DNA of 64,000 bases from Ceratobasidium sp. AG-K (taxonomy: Eukaryota > Basidiomycota > Agaricomycetes > Cantharellales > Ceratobasidiaceae): assembly GCA_037039685.1 (NCBI GenBank), contig JAWNGF010000003.1, forward strand, positions 5,622,571 to 5,686,570, in the 5' to 3' direction. The position numbers and the translations under genes are program-made. The notes under the pieces are model-generated. The model was not told the DNA's origin. It did not search any database and worked only from the letters and a program-made list of their open reading frames with translations. Numbering within the stretch: the first letter of the stretch is position 1; every line of letters starts with the position of its first letter. Shown here one piece after another: positions 53,746-64,000 of the stretch.

Positions 53746-54681
53746 TCCAGGACATGTAGGCACGGGCGGGCGCGGGTGCGGGGTGAGAGTCGACCTTCGT
53801 TGGTTTTCTCAGTCTTCTGTAGTAGATGGCAGTAGATAAGGTCATGTATGCGGACGTTCAACCAGATATATCGATCTTTTACTGTTTGTACTTGTCTAGT
53901 TGCGGCGTATTTTCGGGTTTTGCGACAGAACTGTAACTGCCCGCCCCGACGAAGTATTTCTCCACTACGGCCCCGCGATTTCATTTACGATCCTCGTTGG
54001 GTTTCATTCGTTGGCTCACGGTATTTGTTTGTAAGGCTGGAAGGCTCACACGCGCGCCATTGTTACTGCCTTATTGCGAGATAGCAGCAGTTTGCAATGT
54101 TCCATCCATGCGTATGTCATCATATTCCCCTTGTTGGTATCGCATTTCATATATTTTATGGCACCTGAGGGCCATGGCTGTAACCAAACAAGTTGGATTG
54201 GTATCACGGCGGATAGGGCTAGTTTAGTTACTTTACAGTGTCGATCTCCAATCTATTGAGCGTCTGGGAGTGAGTAATCTATGAGCACCGGCCCGAGTGT
54301 TTAGTTGCCCTAGGATCAATGTGTCTGAGGTAAGTATCAATCACTTGGCAGTCGAGGGTGCGTTACGGCCGTGGAACTGTATTTCCTTAACGCTTGAATA
54401 CCTCAACTTGATCTGACCTCCATTAAGCTTTATGCGTGCAAGTACTTGACCACTCCAGGGACACACCTGGAAAAGAATCCAGGGTGCCGTGCGAAGGTCT
54501 AGGTATGGGCGTTGTGGGGGCACGTTCCCGCGGCTCCTCGGCTGCCTAGAAGAGTGAACTGGACAAGCGCCAGGGACACCCGTGCACCGCCACATGACCT
54601 CGCTCTTATTTAACCCCGCATCATGGAGCTGTCGATGTTGACTTCAACTCCTGTGCCTTCCATTTAACCAACACACCAACA
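53746..54681. other. Intergenic, no gene recognised
   Basis: 936 bp between two plus-strand genes. A few open frames on both strands lack motifs or splice support. Confidence 0.45.
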
Positions 54682-55796
54682 ATGGGTCTTTTTGATTTTC
54701 TACCAGGCAAAGAAAAGCATTCCGAGCTGCCTACCAACCGACCACCTGCTGCAAGCTCATCGAATGGACCAGCGAACGATGATGCCCCTCCGGCGTACCA
54801 TGCGATCGGGGCGAGTGGTATTCGTTCAAGTGTGGGTAACAATTCGTTTGAATTGTGCTACTTGTTGACGCCTGTCCTATTAGGCTGCTCACGACGCTAC
54901 CCATGCCTACAGCCATCTTCAACGAGCCGACAATGAAGATGCTGCGATTTGGTCTTGTCGCGGTTGTGGCATAACCAACGCACCAATTCGTTACAAGTGT
55001 GGTATGTTCGTTACTTGGGCTGTATATAGCTTATCCTAAACTTCACACTACCAGTGCTATGTCACAGTTTTTCACTTGTGAGTCGGTCCTTTTCGTGCCT
55101 ACCGTACAAACTCAAATAATCCTATTATCCAGTGCTTCGAGTGCCACAAGAACCCAACTGAGCACCATACCAAACACGCGCCGCATAATTTTGCTCTCGT
55201 TACTGCTGCTGAAGGGATTTGGGGTTGTGATGGGTGTGGGACCCGCGACGCCCCATTACGTGCCAAGTGTCGCTCTTGCCCTGATTCCGATCTGTGCCTC
55301 GACTGTTTCACCGGGCGTGGCGTAGCAAATGTACATCCGGCCCACCCCAGGGAGGAAGACTTCTCATGGAGTCTATACAGCGATGCGACTTGGGAGTGTG
55401 AAGGATGTGGTTCGAAGAATGGGGATTTGGCGTTCCGATGCAGTGAGTGACGATGTTATCCTATCTGCATAGCGGTCTCTAACATCTGTTGCCAACAGGA
55501 AGCTGCCGTGACCTGTCCTTGGTGAGGCGCAAATGATATTTTGTTGATCTGCTACTCATCCTTCCCTGCAGTGTCCCAATTGCATTGGATCAGCCGCCCA
55601 ACACCACAAGCTCCATTCGAGCGAGACCGACTACATGCCCGTTGTCTCACTAAATAGGTGGTGGAAGTGCGAGACCTGTAACACCCCCCAGGAAGAGCTC
55701 ATCAAGAAGAAACGTGCGATGGTGCGCTGGGACTGCAAGCATTGCGAAAACACCTCGATGGCAAGTCGCCACGTTTATCCAAGTCGAGTTTCCTAA
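54682..55796 (+). CDS. Zinc-finger repeat protein (ZZ/RanBP2-like Cys pairs), C-terminus unresolved
   Basis: Exons 54682-54831, 54884-55001, 55055-55077, 55133-55442, 55499-55521 and 55572-55796 join in frame. Two exons are only 23 nt. The N-terminal 50 residues are Pro/Ser-rich. Then come alternating Cys-rich units: WSCRGCGITNAPIRYKC, CFECHKNPTEHHTKHAPH, WGCDGCGTRDAPLRAKC, CLDC...HPAHP, WECEGCGSKNGDLAFRC, CPNC...HHKLH and WKCETC...WDCKHC. Each pairs a W-x-C-x2-C ribbon with a ZZ-like Cys/His cluster, so zinc binding and protein interaction are likely. The frame ends at 55796, but another frame just downstream encodes QCSKCFEKVDKKHKSHPR up to 55899, which continues the repeat pattern. A very short intron (28 nt) or a frame error could join them. 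Confidence 0.7.
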
Positions 55797-57314
55797 TCAG
55801 TCTGGGCAGTGCTCAAAATGCTTCGAGAAAGTCGACAAGAAACACAAGAGTCACCCTCGGGCCGAGGACTTTGCGCCAGTGCTCTATCTTGACATGTAGG
55901 TCTAGTTCATCAATGTCGTCTTGCCTACAAAGTATTCTTGCTGTATAATTATATGTTTGCCGTGGTCTCCCGTGATTCAAGAGTTATGATATATCTGAGA
56001 CCTATCTCTCCCACAGAGGGCAACATTGGGATCTATTTAGATCTTGGTGACCCAAATAATTTTATTCCGCGAGCGTTAATGCGGTGTGATGGAGGGAAGG
56101 GCCGTATCGGGCTTGGTATTGTTTGGATATACCTGTGCTTAATGACTGTATTACGTTACCATTATAATCAAATTAGATGAACACTAACAAAAACCGCCCA
56201 CGGCGACCCACCTCCTGGTTGAACGATCGACGGTGACCGCGCTGAGCTAAATGTCTTATATAAAAAAACCCTCTTTTATCTTGAAAGCAATGGGCTCTAA
56301 TGTATATCATACAGGAATCCGGATCATGATCGTTGTTAATGTTACTAGCGTCGGCCGTCACCCAAAACTATGACAATATAAACCCTTGCGAGCAGCTTCT
56401 TTGAAGTCCTAGAGCGCTTCCTGGAATTTGTGCCACAATGGAACAACGAGGACTGTCTGCAACTCATACTTGTTTCTAAGCACTGCTTCGACTCAGTCGG
56501 GCCATCATTTGGAGGAGCGCTCTACGACTAAATATCTTCTCCAGTTGATTCCAAATGCGAATGTTCAAGCCCGCAGTTCTGAGGATGGTTACATGCACTT
56601 CAGTTACCTCAAGATTATAAACTTTCGAAAGTGGCACACTTGAGGGATATTAACGAGCATTCACACTAGGTAACTAACTACGTTGCCCGAATGGTCCAAC
56701 CCGCCCTGACCTCCATGCGCCTTGGATTTAACGTCTCGGAAATGTTCACAGAGCTTAAGGCCACCATTTTATCGATGCTGGGCCACTTTTTCGGCCCCGA
56801 ACCGAGGGTCCACTCCTTCCAAAACTACGAAAGCTTTATCTAGGCCTATGCGCGAAGTCATGCATTGACAGTGGTCGAGTACTACAGCTTATCGACTTGT
56901 TCTTATGTACAAACAGAATCATAGGATTTCCTCGATGTACATCCTGATATCTGCCTTTGGTTATCTCATGGCCCATCCTAGCCCTTGCTCTAGAAGCGTG
57001 ACATATGCGCATTATTCTGGCGAGTTTTGTGGGGTCTAAAGTCTTCATGCTGTCCTGTGTACTCCTTCCCTCAAAGCTAGCCGTAGATTTTCTCTACTTT
57101 ATTTTTCAGTAATTTTCGTATATTTCACACTGGTTCACCCTAAATTTAACTCATGATCAAAAGCACTCGGTTACAAACCTCCCCCACTTTTCGATGATGG
57201 GCATTACAACACACTCCCACTCTTTCCCTGCCATTTCCTCGGAGGTAAACCGCCTTAGTCTGAATATCTCTTTATGTCCTCGGTTGCCTATATGATAGTT
57301 GATCAGGTTGGCTA
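55797..57314. other. Mostly non-coding; holds an F-box relic
   Basis: No intact gene seen apart from the short relic at 56401-56532 and the possible last zinc-finger exon up to 55899. Stops are frequent in all frames. Confidence 0.45.
56401..56532 (+). pseudogene. F-box-like relic
   Basis: A 44-codon stretch ending at TAA 56530-56532 reads like the N-terminal F-box of fungal F-box/LRR proteins (VLERFLEFVPQWNNEDCLQ, then LILVSKHCFDSV). Shortly downstream another frame reads YVARMVQPALTSMRLGF before stopping. No complete gene can be built. Confidence 0.4.
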
Positions 57315-59857
57315 TCAATATCTGGTCAAAGTGTGGAGCTCACAGTCTGGACAGCGGTCCATGGTAGGATTTCTTGAAGGGAGACATCTAGGTTCCAATG
57401 CTATGTTGTTGCGGGAATCTCCTGGAGAAAAAATTGCCAAAAACTCCGGTGTTAGGTGTGCCGAGTGACGCGCAATGTCAGCCAGTTCCAACAGTACAAG
57501 TTCTAGTAGGCTCTTTACATCAGAGTTATAAACCTAGAAACTTGATCTGAAACTGACTTTCAACTCGGTGGCAGAACCTCCCTCTCAGCCCGGTCTTGAA
57601 CATGCTCTTGATTTGACGAGGAGAGCTGTCAATTAAGCCGCCGGAGCCGCCTTTCTCGATCGTTCCCGGCCACCATCCTCGCACAAGGAGTTCTTTCGAT
57701 TTGAAGTGTTTTTTCCAGCTTGCCACTCGCTGATCTACATGAAACGAGCGCCCTACTTTGATAACAAAGTCTTGCGGTTCACTTTGACCGAATTCGGGCT
57801 CTACGAGTACCAAGCCACAATATTACTGCGTTGAATGCCGGCGTTGCGTAACTTGACTAACCTCGAAGCTCGAGCGCGTAGATATATCCGTCTTCGTCGT
57901 AATCGGTAATCAATTCGTCCATTAGTTTCCTGAGCTTTGTTTGAGTTTCAGGCTGCAGATAGCCTGGTACCCAATCTATAATTGAATATGTCATATTACT
58001 TTCACGTCAGATGTCAAACTGGGATGCCATACCTCGATGCTCAAATTTCGGCTTCGAACGTGGAACATCGGTGGAGCGTAGATTGTAGGAAGGAGAAGTT
58101 GAATTCGCCACAGAGTTTTCGTCGCTCTGGTTTAGTACTACTGGTTGGTCCCCTGGACGAAGCAACCCTTGGCTCCTGGTCCGTCGTGCCGTGGTAGCGA
58201 CGGTGGTAGTCCTTGCAGGTAAAGTTGTCGGGGTTACTGCGCCTGAGGACCGAGGAATGTTATCATGGAGTTTGGTATTATCGAGCGAATCATCTTCAGG
58301 GCTTGCACCACGACCACCGTGCTGCCAGCAACGTCCCTCGAACGCTGCATATACCTCAGTCCCTTGGCGCTTCCGAACGGTACTTCTCGAGCATCTAGTC
58401 CCTTTTCCAGTGATGGCGGTGCACTGAGTATCCACACATTTGTTCTCTGAATGGTTCAAGATTGTATGCGCGCCAGGTGAATCTAAACTACGGGGAGCAC
58501 CAGGTGGCAACTGGGTGGGAGGCAGTAATATATCCCTGGGGGAAGACGTGTGTCTCGTGACCGGCCGAGCATGTTGCCAGCAGCGCCGCTCTTGGGGCGC
58601 AGGGGATGTTGAATCATCTGTACTGATTTGCTGCTTGAATGTACCACGCCGCGGACATCTTGTGCCGCGGGCGGTTATGGCGCTGCACCGTGCATCGAGC
58701 GGGCCATTGGCATCACTCTCCCAAATCACATGCGCATTAGATGTTCCGGACTCGGGGCTCACCGATGGGGCTGGGGGATCCGGTAGCCGTGTAGCCTGAG
58801 AACTAGGACGAGGGACCACCACCCGTGGTGAAGTGTTGACATGTTGCCAGCAATGAAATATACGAGACTTGGTGGACGTAGAGCCTTTGGCGACACACTC
58901 CTGCTCGTGTGTACCTTGCCGTGAACACCTAGTCCCCTTCAGAGTGATTGCAGCGCATTGAGTATCCAGAGACCCGGGGGTGGGCAGGGAGGTCCTCAAA
59001 GGCTCGGGGGGAGTGAGTAAGCCGGACAAACCAGAGGCCCTCGAGGCAGGATAATCCGATGTCTGCGCATTCGATGATAGAGAAATAGGCTTTGTACGCT
59101 TGGAATGCTGCCAGCAGCGGTATTCACGGGTTCCAGCTGATGCCTGATCGTTGTAATCCAACCCTTGCGCGGTACCATTTCGCGAGCACCTTGTCCCTTT
59201 AAGGGTAATGGCGATGCATTGGGTATCCGAGGCGCCGCTATCGGAAACCCCCAATGCTTCTTGTACGGGGAAGATCAACGTTGAATTAATTGAATTACTT
59301 CACACACTCACGTATATCTAGAAGCTGCGAAGCAACAGGACGCTGCACCAGGCGTTCCTCGCGAGGTGGGGTAATGGGTGGTGATGGAAGGAAGTGTCTC
59401 GGCTTGATTGAAAGAGAGTGATGGAAGGAGTGAGAATCTTCGGTACTGAAAACGTGCCGAGTGTGAGCCTCCGAAGGTCGACTGGGTGGGGTTAAGTCTA
59501 AGAATTCGCCGTTACAAGTAAGAAAAAGGCAGGCACTCTACAAGCTCACCTTGATTGAATGTGTTAGAGCTCCTCTGAGGGGTTGAAGGTGGGCTTTGGT
59601 TTGAAGTAATGTGAGAGGGAAACAATCCAAGGTGTCGTTAGAGTTTTGCCCGTCTAAAAAGAGCATGAGTAGATCGCTCACGATATTATACCACTTGCAT
59701 ACAGAGGGCGTCTCGACGTCTCTGAGGACTCTGTACCCTCGACATCTTTGACCTTATATTGGCTGTGTCCACGGAGGGGAAGAGAATCAGTACCAGTCGG
59801 TGGCTCTAGGTTAGCAACGGCGACCCACGTCCCAGGCTTAATAGGGTTGAAAGGCAT
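57315..59857 (-). CDS. DUF1766 (T5orf172, GIY-YIG-like) protein with four N-terminal Cys/His repeats
   Basis: Minus-strand gene. Start ATG 59857 opens MPFNPIKPGTWVAVANLEPP. Clear internal exons are 59259-58033, 57975-57862 and 57800 to about 57558. Exon 59259-58033 carries four repeats of the form D-x-(Q/R)-C-x-AIT-x-(K/R)GTRC-(S/P)-R ... CWQH, spaced about 80-100 residues and resembling the DUF5763 Cys/His motif. The DUF1766 part reads LQPETQTKLRKLMDELI, GYIYALELR, then FVIKVGRSFHVDQRVASWKKHF and ELLVRGWWPGT. This family is the T5orf172 branch of GIY-YIG-like domains. After an unresolved junction near 57520-57558 the same gene continues as LLELVLLELADIARHSAHLTPEF and ends CPDCELHTLTRY at 57315. 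It may bind or cut nucleic acid. Small exons upstream of 59259 are approximate. Confidence 0.72.
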
Positions 59858-60813
59858 GACTTAAATAAAGTCTGCTAAAGAGTGAGGTTAGTGGTAAGTC
59901 AGCTCGAGAGCAATTAGTCCAGTACTGGGCCTTTTAAGCGAGAACGAGGCTTGTCCAAGCTAGACGAGTCACCGGACTTTCATCCGGCGGTTGATCGTCT
60001 CCAGGCAACTGAACGTTGCTTAAACTCACCAAAATAGGTAAATTCACACGCTCAGGCATCAGCCATTGTTTGTTCGACGGCCTCAATCACCGTCGCGACG
60101 AGCGAACAGGGACGTCATCAACAGCGCCAAACATGCCAAACATTTCCGGAGTCTTCATGTTGCTTGCGGTGTGACGCATACATTTCTTCATTTGTGGCTA
60201 GTCCGATGTTGCATCATTATATGAACCTTTGGGCCAACTGAGTACCGTCCAAACAACCCATATACCAGGGTAGGTATGTCAGAGGAGGCTCAGCAAAGGG
60301 ACCAGATTGCTCGTCAAGAAGTCACTCAGCTGGTAATTGGCGCGAGGCATTTGGAAAGGCCATTCTCCACCCTAACTGTATACAGGTCTTTTATTACCAT
60401 CGTGCTGCGGAGGTGAATAATATGCGTCCAAATGATTAAAGCACATGGGGTAGATGCAGCATCACGCAAAATTTCCTAAGCAAGTCTGACTCTAACTGAA
60501 AAAGTGTAGGGTTTGACTATATCGCTCCTGAGAACTCATCCGGTCTCAGGAATCGACTGGTGTGTAACTGGTAGCATGGCATCCCTTTGAAGGTGCGAGC
60601 AGGCGCTTATATCTGTGCATTGGCAACATCGGGGTTCAATTATTGAGGATGGTTATAATTACTAATTACACTCGTGACGGGTGGATGTAACCTTCCCAGG
60701 CGCTGTTGGGAAACCATCACCTAGTAGTATTGACTGCACTCTCTGGCGGCAAAGTACCAACATTGCCTAAAATCTTGAGCTATCACAATTCGAGCCTGCC
60801 CTCCGCCCTGAGA
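59858..60813. other. Intergenic, no gene recognised
   Basis: 956 bp between two divergent genes (DUF1766 on the minus strand and the F-box pseudogene on the plus strand). No coding motif seen. Confidence 0.45.
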
Positions 60814-62506
60814 ATGGCTCATTTGATATTTAACACACCCGAAATTCTATGTCTGATATTCGAGCATGTCGGAAGCCATGATCTCGAGAAACTGGTGACC
60901 GTGTCTCGTCGTTTTTTCTTTTGTGCCATCCCGTTTACTTGGAGGCATATATCACGTTCGGGGAAACTTCCCCACATTGTCTTACCCGAGGCTAACATGA
61001 GGAAAGTAGATGACGATCGGGTCAAGGCGGGTAAATTCATTTCTGGCGTCCCGCGATTCGTCGCTCAGGCGCCATTAGGACGTCCATCCCCTGGACCAAA
61101 AATCCCTCGATCGATTCGATCTCTACGCACCCCACGTCAAGTTTCTGCATGATTATATTAGTAATAGACATGAAAGCGTGTCTTGGACGGTGCTCCTGCA
61201 GGCAGTGCCGACACGTCCCTTACTCCCAAACCTTCAAATCCTCGAGATAATCGATATGCACCAGTTCGCGTGGGCTGCCCCAATCATTGACGCACTCCTA
61301 TGCTCGGCCCTTATCGAGATCAATGCGTCGGGGCGCAAGCTCGGAACCTTGTACTCCACGCTTTGTGCTCGGTTGATGGATAGAATGGCTGATTGTGCGC
61401 CTAACCTCCAAACAGTGGAACTTTATCCGAGGCCTTTACACAGAGTACAATGTTATGCGCCAGAAATCAGACCTGCAAGCGATTGTCTTATTGCCTTGGT
61501 TGGGCGGCTCCACAACCTTGCTGTGTTCGAGGCCGGGCTCAAGATTCTCTGCCCAAATATTCTTCTTCTAGTAGGCAATCTGCCTTGCCTCGAGTCACTG
61601 GGAATATCTATTATAGAGCAGCACATGGGACGAACGATTCCTAAAGACTTCTCACAGATGCCAAACAGTCTCCCCGGGTTGAAACATTTAGGGACCCACC
61701 ACCCGGTACCGGGGCTGATACACCGGTTGTGGAAATCTTTGCCTTTTGTCCGGTGTCTAACCTCGGTCTATATCAAAGTTCCCGATGACTTGGATGAGGA
61801 GGAAAATAGCAACGATTTGCGTAGCCTAATCTCTCAGTCTGTGCGCTTAGCCCTGACGTCACGGATTTACACCTCCAGTTACGAGGAACTCGAAGCACGC
61901 CCCCGGACCTTGAATTGTTCACTCCGGCTGTAGTCAGCGACTTGATGCGGATTTCACTTCGGCGGCTTCGGATACAAACCTCGGACACCTAAATCATTCC
62001 GCCCGATGATTTTGAGCAGTTAGCACTAGCACTTTCCAAAGTTACGTATCTCGATGTGCAGGAACTCACCGTCAATTCTCAAGCCCTCACGTCCATTGCA
62101 AAGTACATCCCAGAGCTTCAGTTTCTGGCAGTAGCACTATATCCCAGGGACTGGCCTCTGGTCCACGAGTTACCAGATCGACTGACCGCTTCTAGCTCGG
62201 TTTTGCATCTTCGCTCGCATTTCGTCGCCCCTTTACAGTACGAGCCAGAGTATGACCGGAAGGCATATGCGCAATCCTTGTCTGGGTAAGTCGCCACCAT
62301 CCTTCCCCGACCATGATTATGCGGGATTAAACAGTTGGGCTAATTTTCATAGAACTCTTCATCGTCTGTGGCCAAATGGCGTACATTGTGAACTTTGGAA
62401 GTTTATGCAGGAATCGTCGGAACGTTCGGATGAAAACCCGGAAGCTGTGGAAACAATATCAAAGCCATCAAAAAATTATGCTTTCCAAGTGAATTTCAAG
62501 CCTTAG
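60814..62506 (+). pseudogene. F-box/LRR paralogue with one frameshift and one stop
   Basis: Same plan as the gene at 21172-22998: exon 1 60814-61005, exon 2 61079-62285, exon 3 62353-62506, all with matching phases. It begins with an F-box (LIFNTPEILCLIFEHVGSHD) and continues with Leu-rich segments. Paralogue-specific matches include RFDLYAPHVK versus RFDFYTPHVK and RPLLPNLQ versus RPLLPKLQ. The frame shifts by one base at about 61849 (apparent loss of an A before GCCCTGACG), and a TAA lies at 61990-61992. After both, the rest stays colinear with the intact gene to the end. Recently inactivated or polymorphic copy. If expressed, it would give a truncated F-box protein of about 340 residues. 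Confidence 0.75.
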
Positions 62507-62889
62507 ATATTGCAGTGGCATCGTGAAAATATATCAAGGGCGATTATGATGGATCCACCTCGCCGATCTACACGGTTCGGGCATGGTTCTAACACATATT
62601 CTCCTCAGTACTTGATGCATCCCTTATTTTGGCTTGGCTATAGCTTGAGGCTGACTACGATAGTCGAATAAATCAATCCATTGGTTGAATCTCATGTGGG
62701 ACTACATTATCAATGATAAACAGCTCTTGCGGCGCGCTACTGGCACCGATCAAATCCAACCACTCCAGGCACTCTTTCACCTGGGCCTCCTCCTGCTCCC
62801 TCCTGCCTCCTCCTGCCGCTTCCTTGCTCTCGGCTCCGGCCAATTTTTCAATCGCCTATACTCTTACTCAACTAGCTCGATACAGCCAT

Positions 62890-63811
62890 AAATACGAAAA
62901 ACGATGGAAATAGTGTCGTGAATATTACGGAGTTGGTTGCCTCGGTCGCTCGCGAGTTGGATCATTCAGCACACACCCAAATCATGCTTACTTCTAGCAA
63001 TTTCTTTCACACTGTTGGGCAAGTGGCATGAGAGAGCGTACCAAGACTCGATATTCTCTTGAAACTTATGAGGGGGACAAGAGTCCACTTTTACAAGTTT
63101 GAGGACTCGCAGCGAGCGCACTTCGAGTTCAGCGAAGTTGTGAATTTTTATGGTTTATCATTGATCCATGTCGTTCAATCAGTCGATATTATCGCAAATA
63201 GACACCACACTATCCAAGCGACTGTACCTGAAGCGGTTCAACATGCCCGGAGACGAATGCCGTACCACACTTGCTACGTTCAAGGATCTTCGTTCGTTTA
63301 CTAGCACTATGTATATCCTCCAACCCGAAACTTTTAGCGTCTTGGGCAACTACCCCTCCTCGAAACCCTTGGTATTCGCGGTGCACAAGGAGATCCGCCG
63401 GTGTTGGATAAAGACTGGAAGATACCCGATACATGGTTTCCAAAACTCAAACAACTCCTTATGGAGGTGCACCCTCGCGATGTCGTAGCCTTTTGGAAGA
63501 ATTCTCGTATCGCTAAACAGTTCGCGTCAGTTCTAGTTCACACTGATCCCACGTCCCCCAATGATCCGTCTAAAGACTCACCTTTGGATGGGAACAACTG
63601 GATTGAAACACTCCTTGTGAATCTTCCACGACTTAGTCCTAGGGTGAAGGACTTTAAGTTCATTGCCGAGGACGACAACTGGACGACCTTCAAGCTCACA
63701 AAGAAGGGCTACATTGCATTGCACGAGCTTCAGTTCGAGAGTTTTATGATAGAGAATGTGAAGAGCGAGTTTTCATGTTATGTTGCGGGAGTCTCTTTGG
63801 AGGGCGCCTAG
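62890..63811 (+). pseudogene. Degenerate F-box/LRR-like gene fragment
   Basis: The last 137 codons (from 63401) are open and end at TAG 63809-63811; they contain TWFPKLKQLLMEVHPRDVV, typical of the C-terminal half of these proteins. Upstream, a different frame (63168-63350) reads YLKRFNMPGDECRTTLATF and LRSFTSTMYILQPETFSVLGN. At about 63350 a one-base shift would connect it to the next frame as LPLLETLGIRG. Frames before 63168 are broken. A third member of the local F-box group, not functional as read. Confidence 0.5.
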
Positions 63812-64000
63812 GTTAGCAATCTTGTGGGAAATTTTTAAATGAACGTATGTTTTTATTGCTTAAACTAGCTTAACTGTTCATGTATACATATGCGTGTCTA
63901 ACTATATTCAATAGGTCAGTGACCCTGGACCATTTGCGAGCTACGGTGCAAGGGTCGGTTATCTGGCGCACGCGTCCAACCCCGTATTGATGTCACATTC
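63812..64000. other. 3' flank, no gene recognised
   Basis: A/T-rich stretch after the relic gene. Nothing further is supported. Confidence 0.4.

Overview
This window looks like nuclear DNA of a filamentous basidiomycete. Genes are split by short GT-AG introns (about 40-110 nt), the retroelements are fungal types, and the host genes include a basidiomycete-style I9/S8 protease, F-box/LRR and MYND families. The overall flavour fits a Rhizoctonia-like Agaricomycete, but that is inference. No rRNA, tRNA, CRISPR array or prokaryotic gene was seen.

Positions 1-17991 are a three-level retroelement nest. A Ty1/copia element on the minus strand (13367-17991) was hit in its 3' LTR by a minus-strand Ty3/gypsy chromovirus (element 1, 1-13366, running off the left edge). 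Element 1 was then hit in its 5' LTR by a second, plus-strand copy of the same family (element 2, 5901-13116). Element 2 is nearly intact: its LTRs differ at 2 of 449 positions. It shows a candidate -1 frameshift signal between gag and pol, a Tf1-like self-priming site, a D,D35E integrase, a chromodomain and an extra ORF after pol. Element 1 and the copia element carry stops and catalytic-site changes, mostly at CpG positions.

From 18 to 23 kb are a secreted subtilisin and a minus-strand F-box/LRR gene. A full-length non-LTR retrotransposon (23096-30037, 14-15 bp target duplication, A24 tail) then splits what was a promoter region of about 220 bp between the F-box gene and a MIOS/SEA4 (GATOR2) gene at 30178-34358.

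From 35 to 64 kb follow a probably disrupted P-loop NTPase gene, a protein with a duplicated DUF6593-like domain, a nine-exon ataxin-3 (Josephin/UIM) gene, a MYND-finger gene, a shortened second Josephin gene, a PHO80-type cyclin divergent from a SETD6/RKM4-type lysine methyltransferase, a zinc-finger repeat protein, a DUF1766 (T5orf172, GIY-YIG-like) gene with four Cys/His repeats, and a broken F-box paralogue with further relics.

The single-copy host genes point to nutrient signalling (MIOS), ubiquitin turnover (ataxin-3, F-box), cell-cycle or phosphate signalling (cyclin) and protein methylation. They are unrelated in pathway and are interleaved with lineage-specific families. Exon limits given as resolved are supported by splice signals, reading phase and family similarity; unresolved ones are stated.
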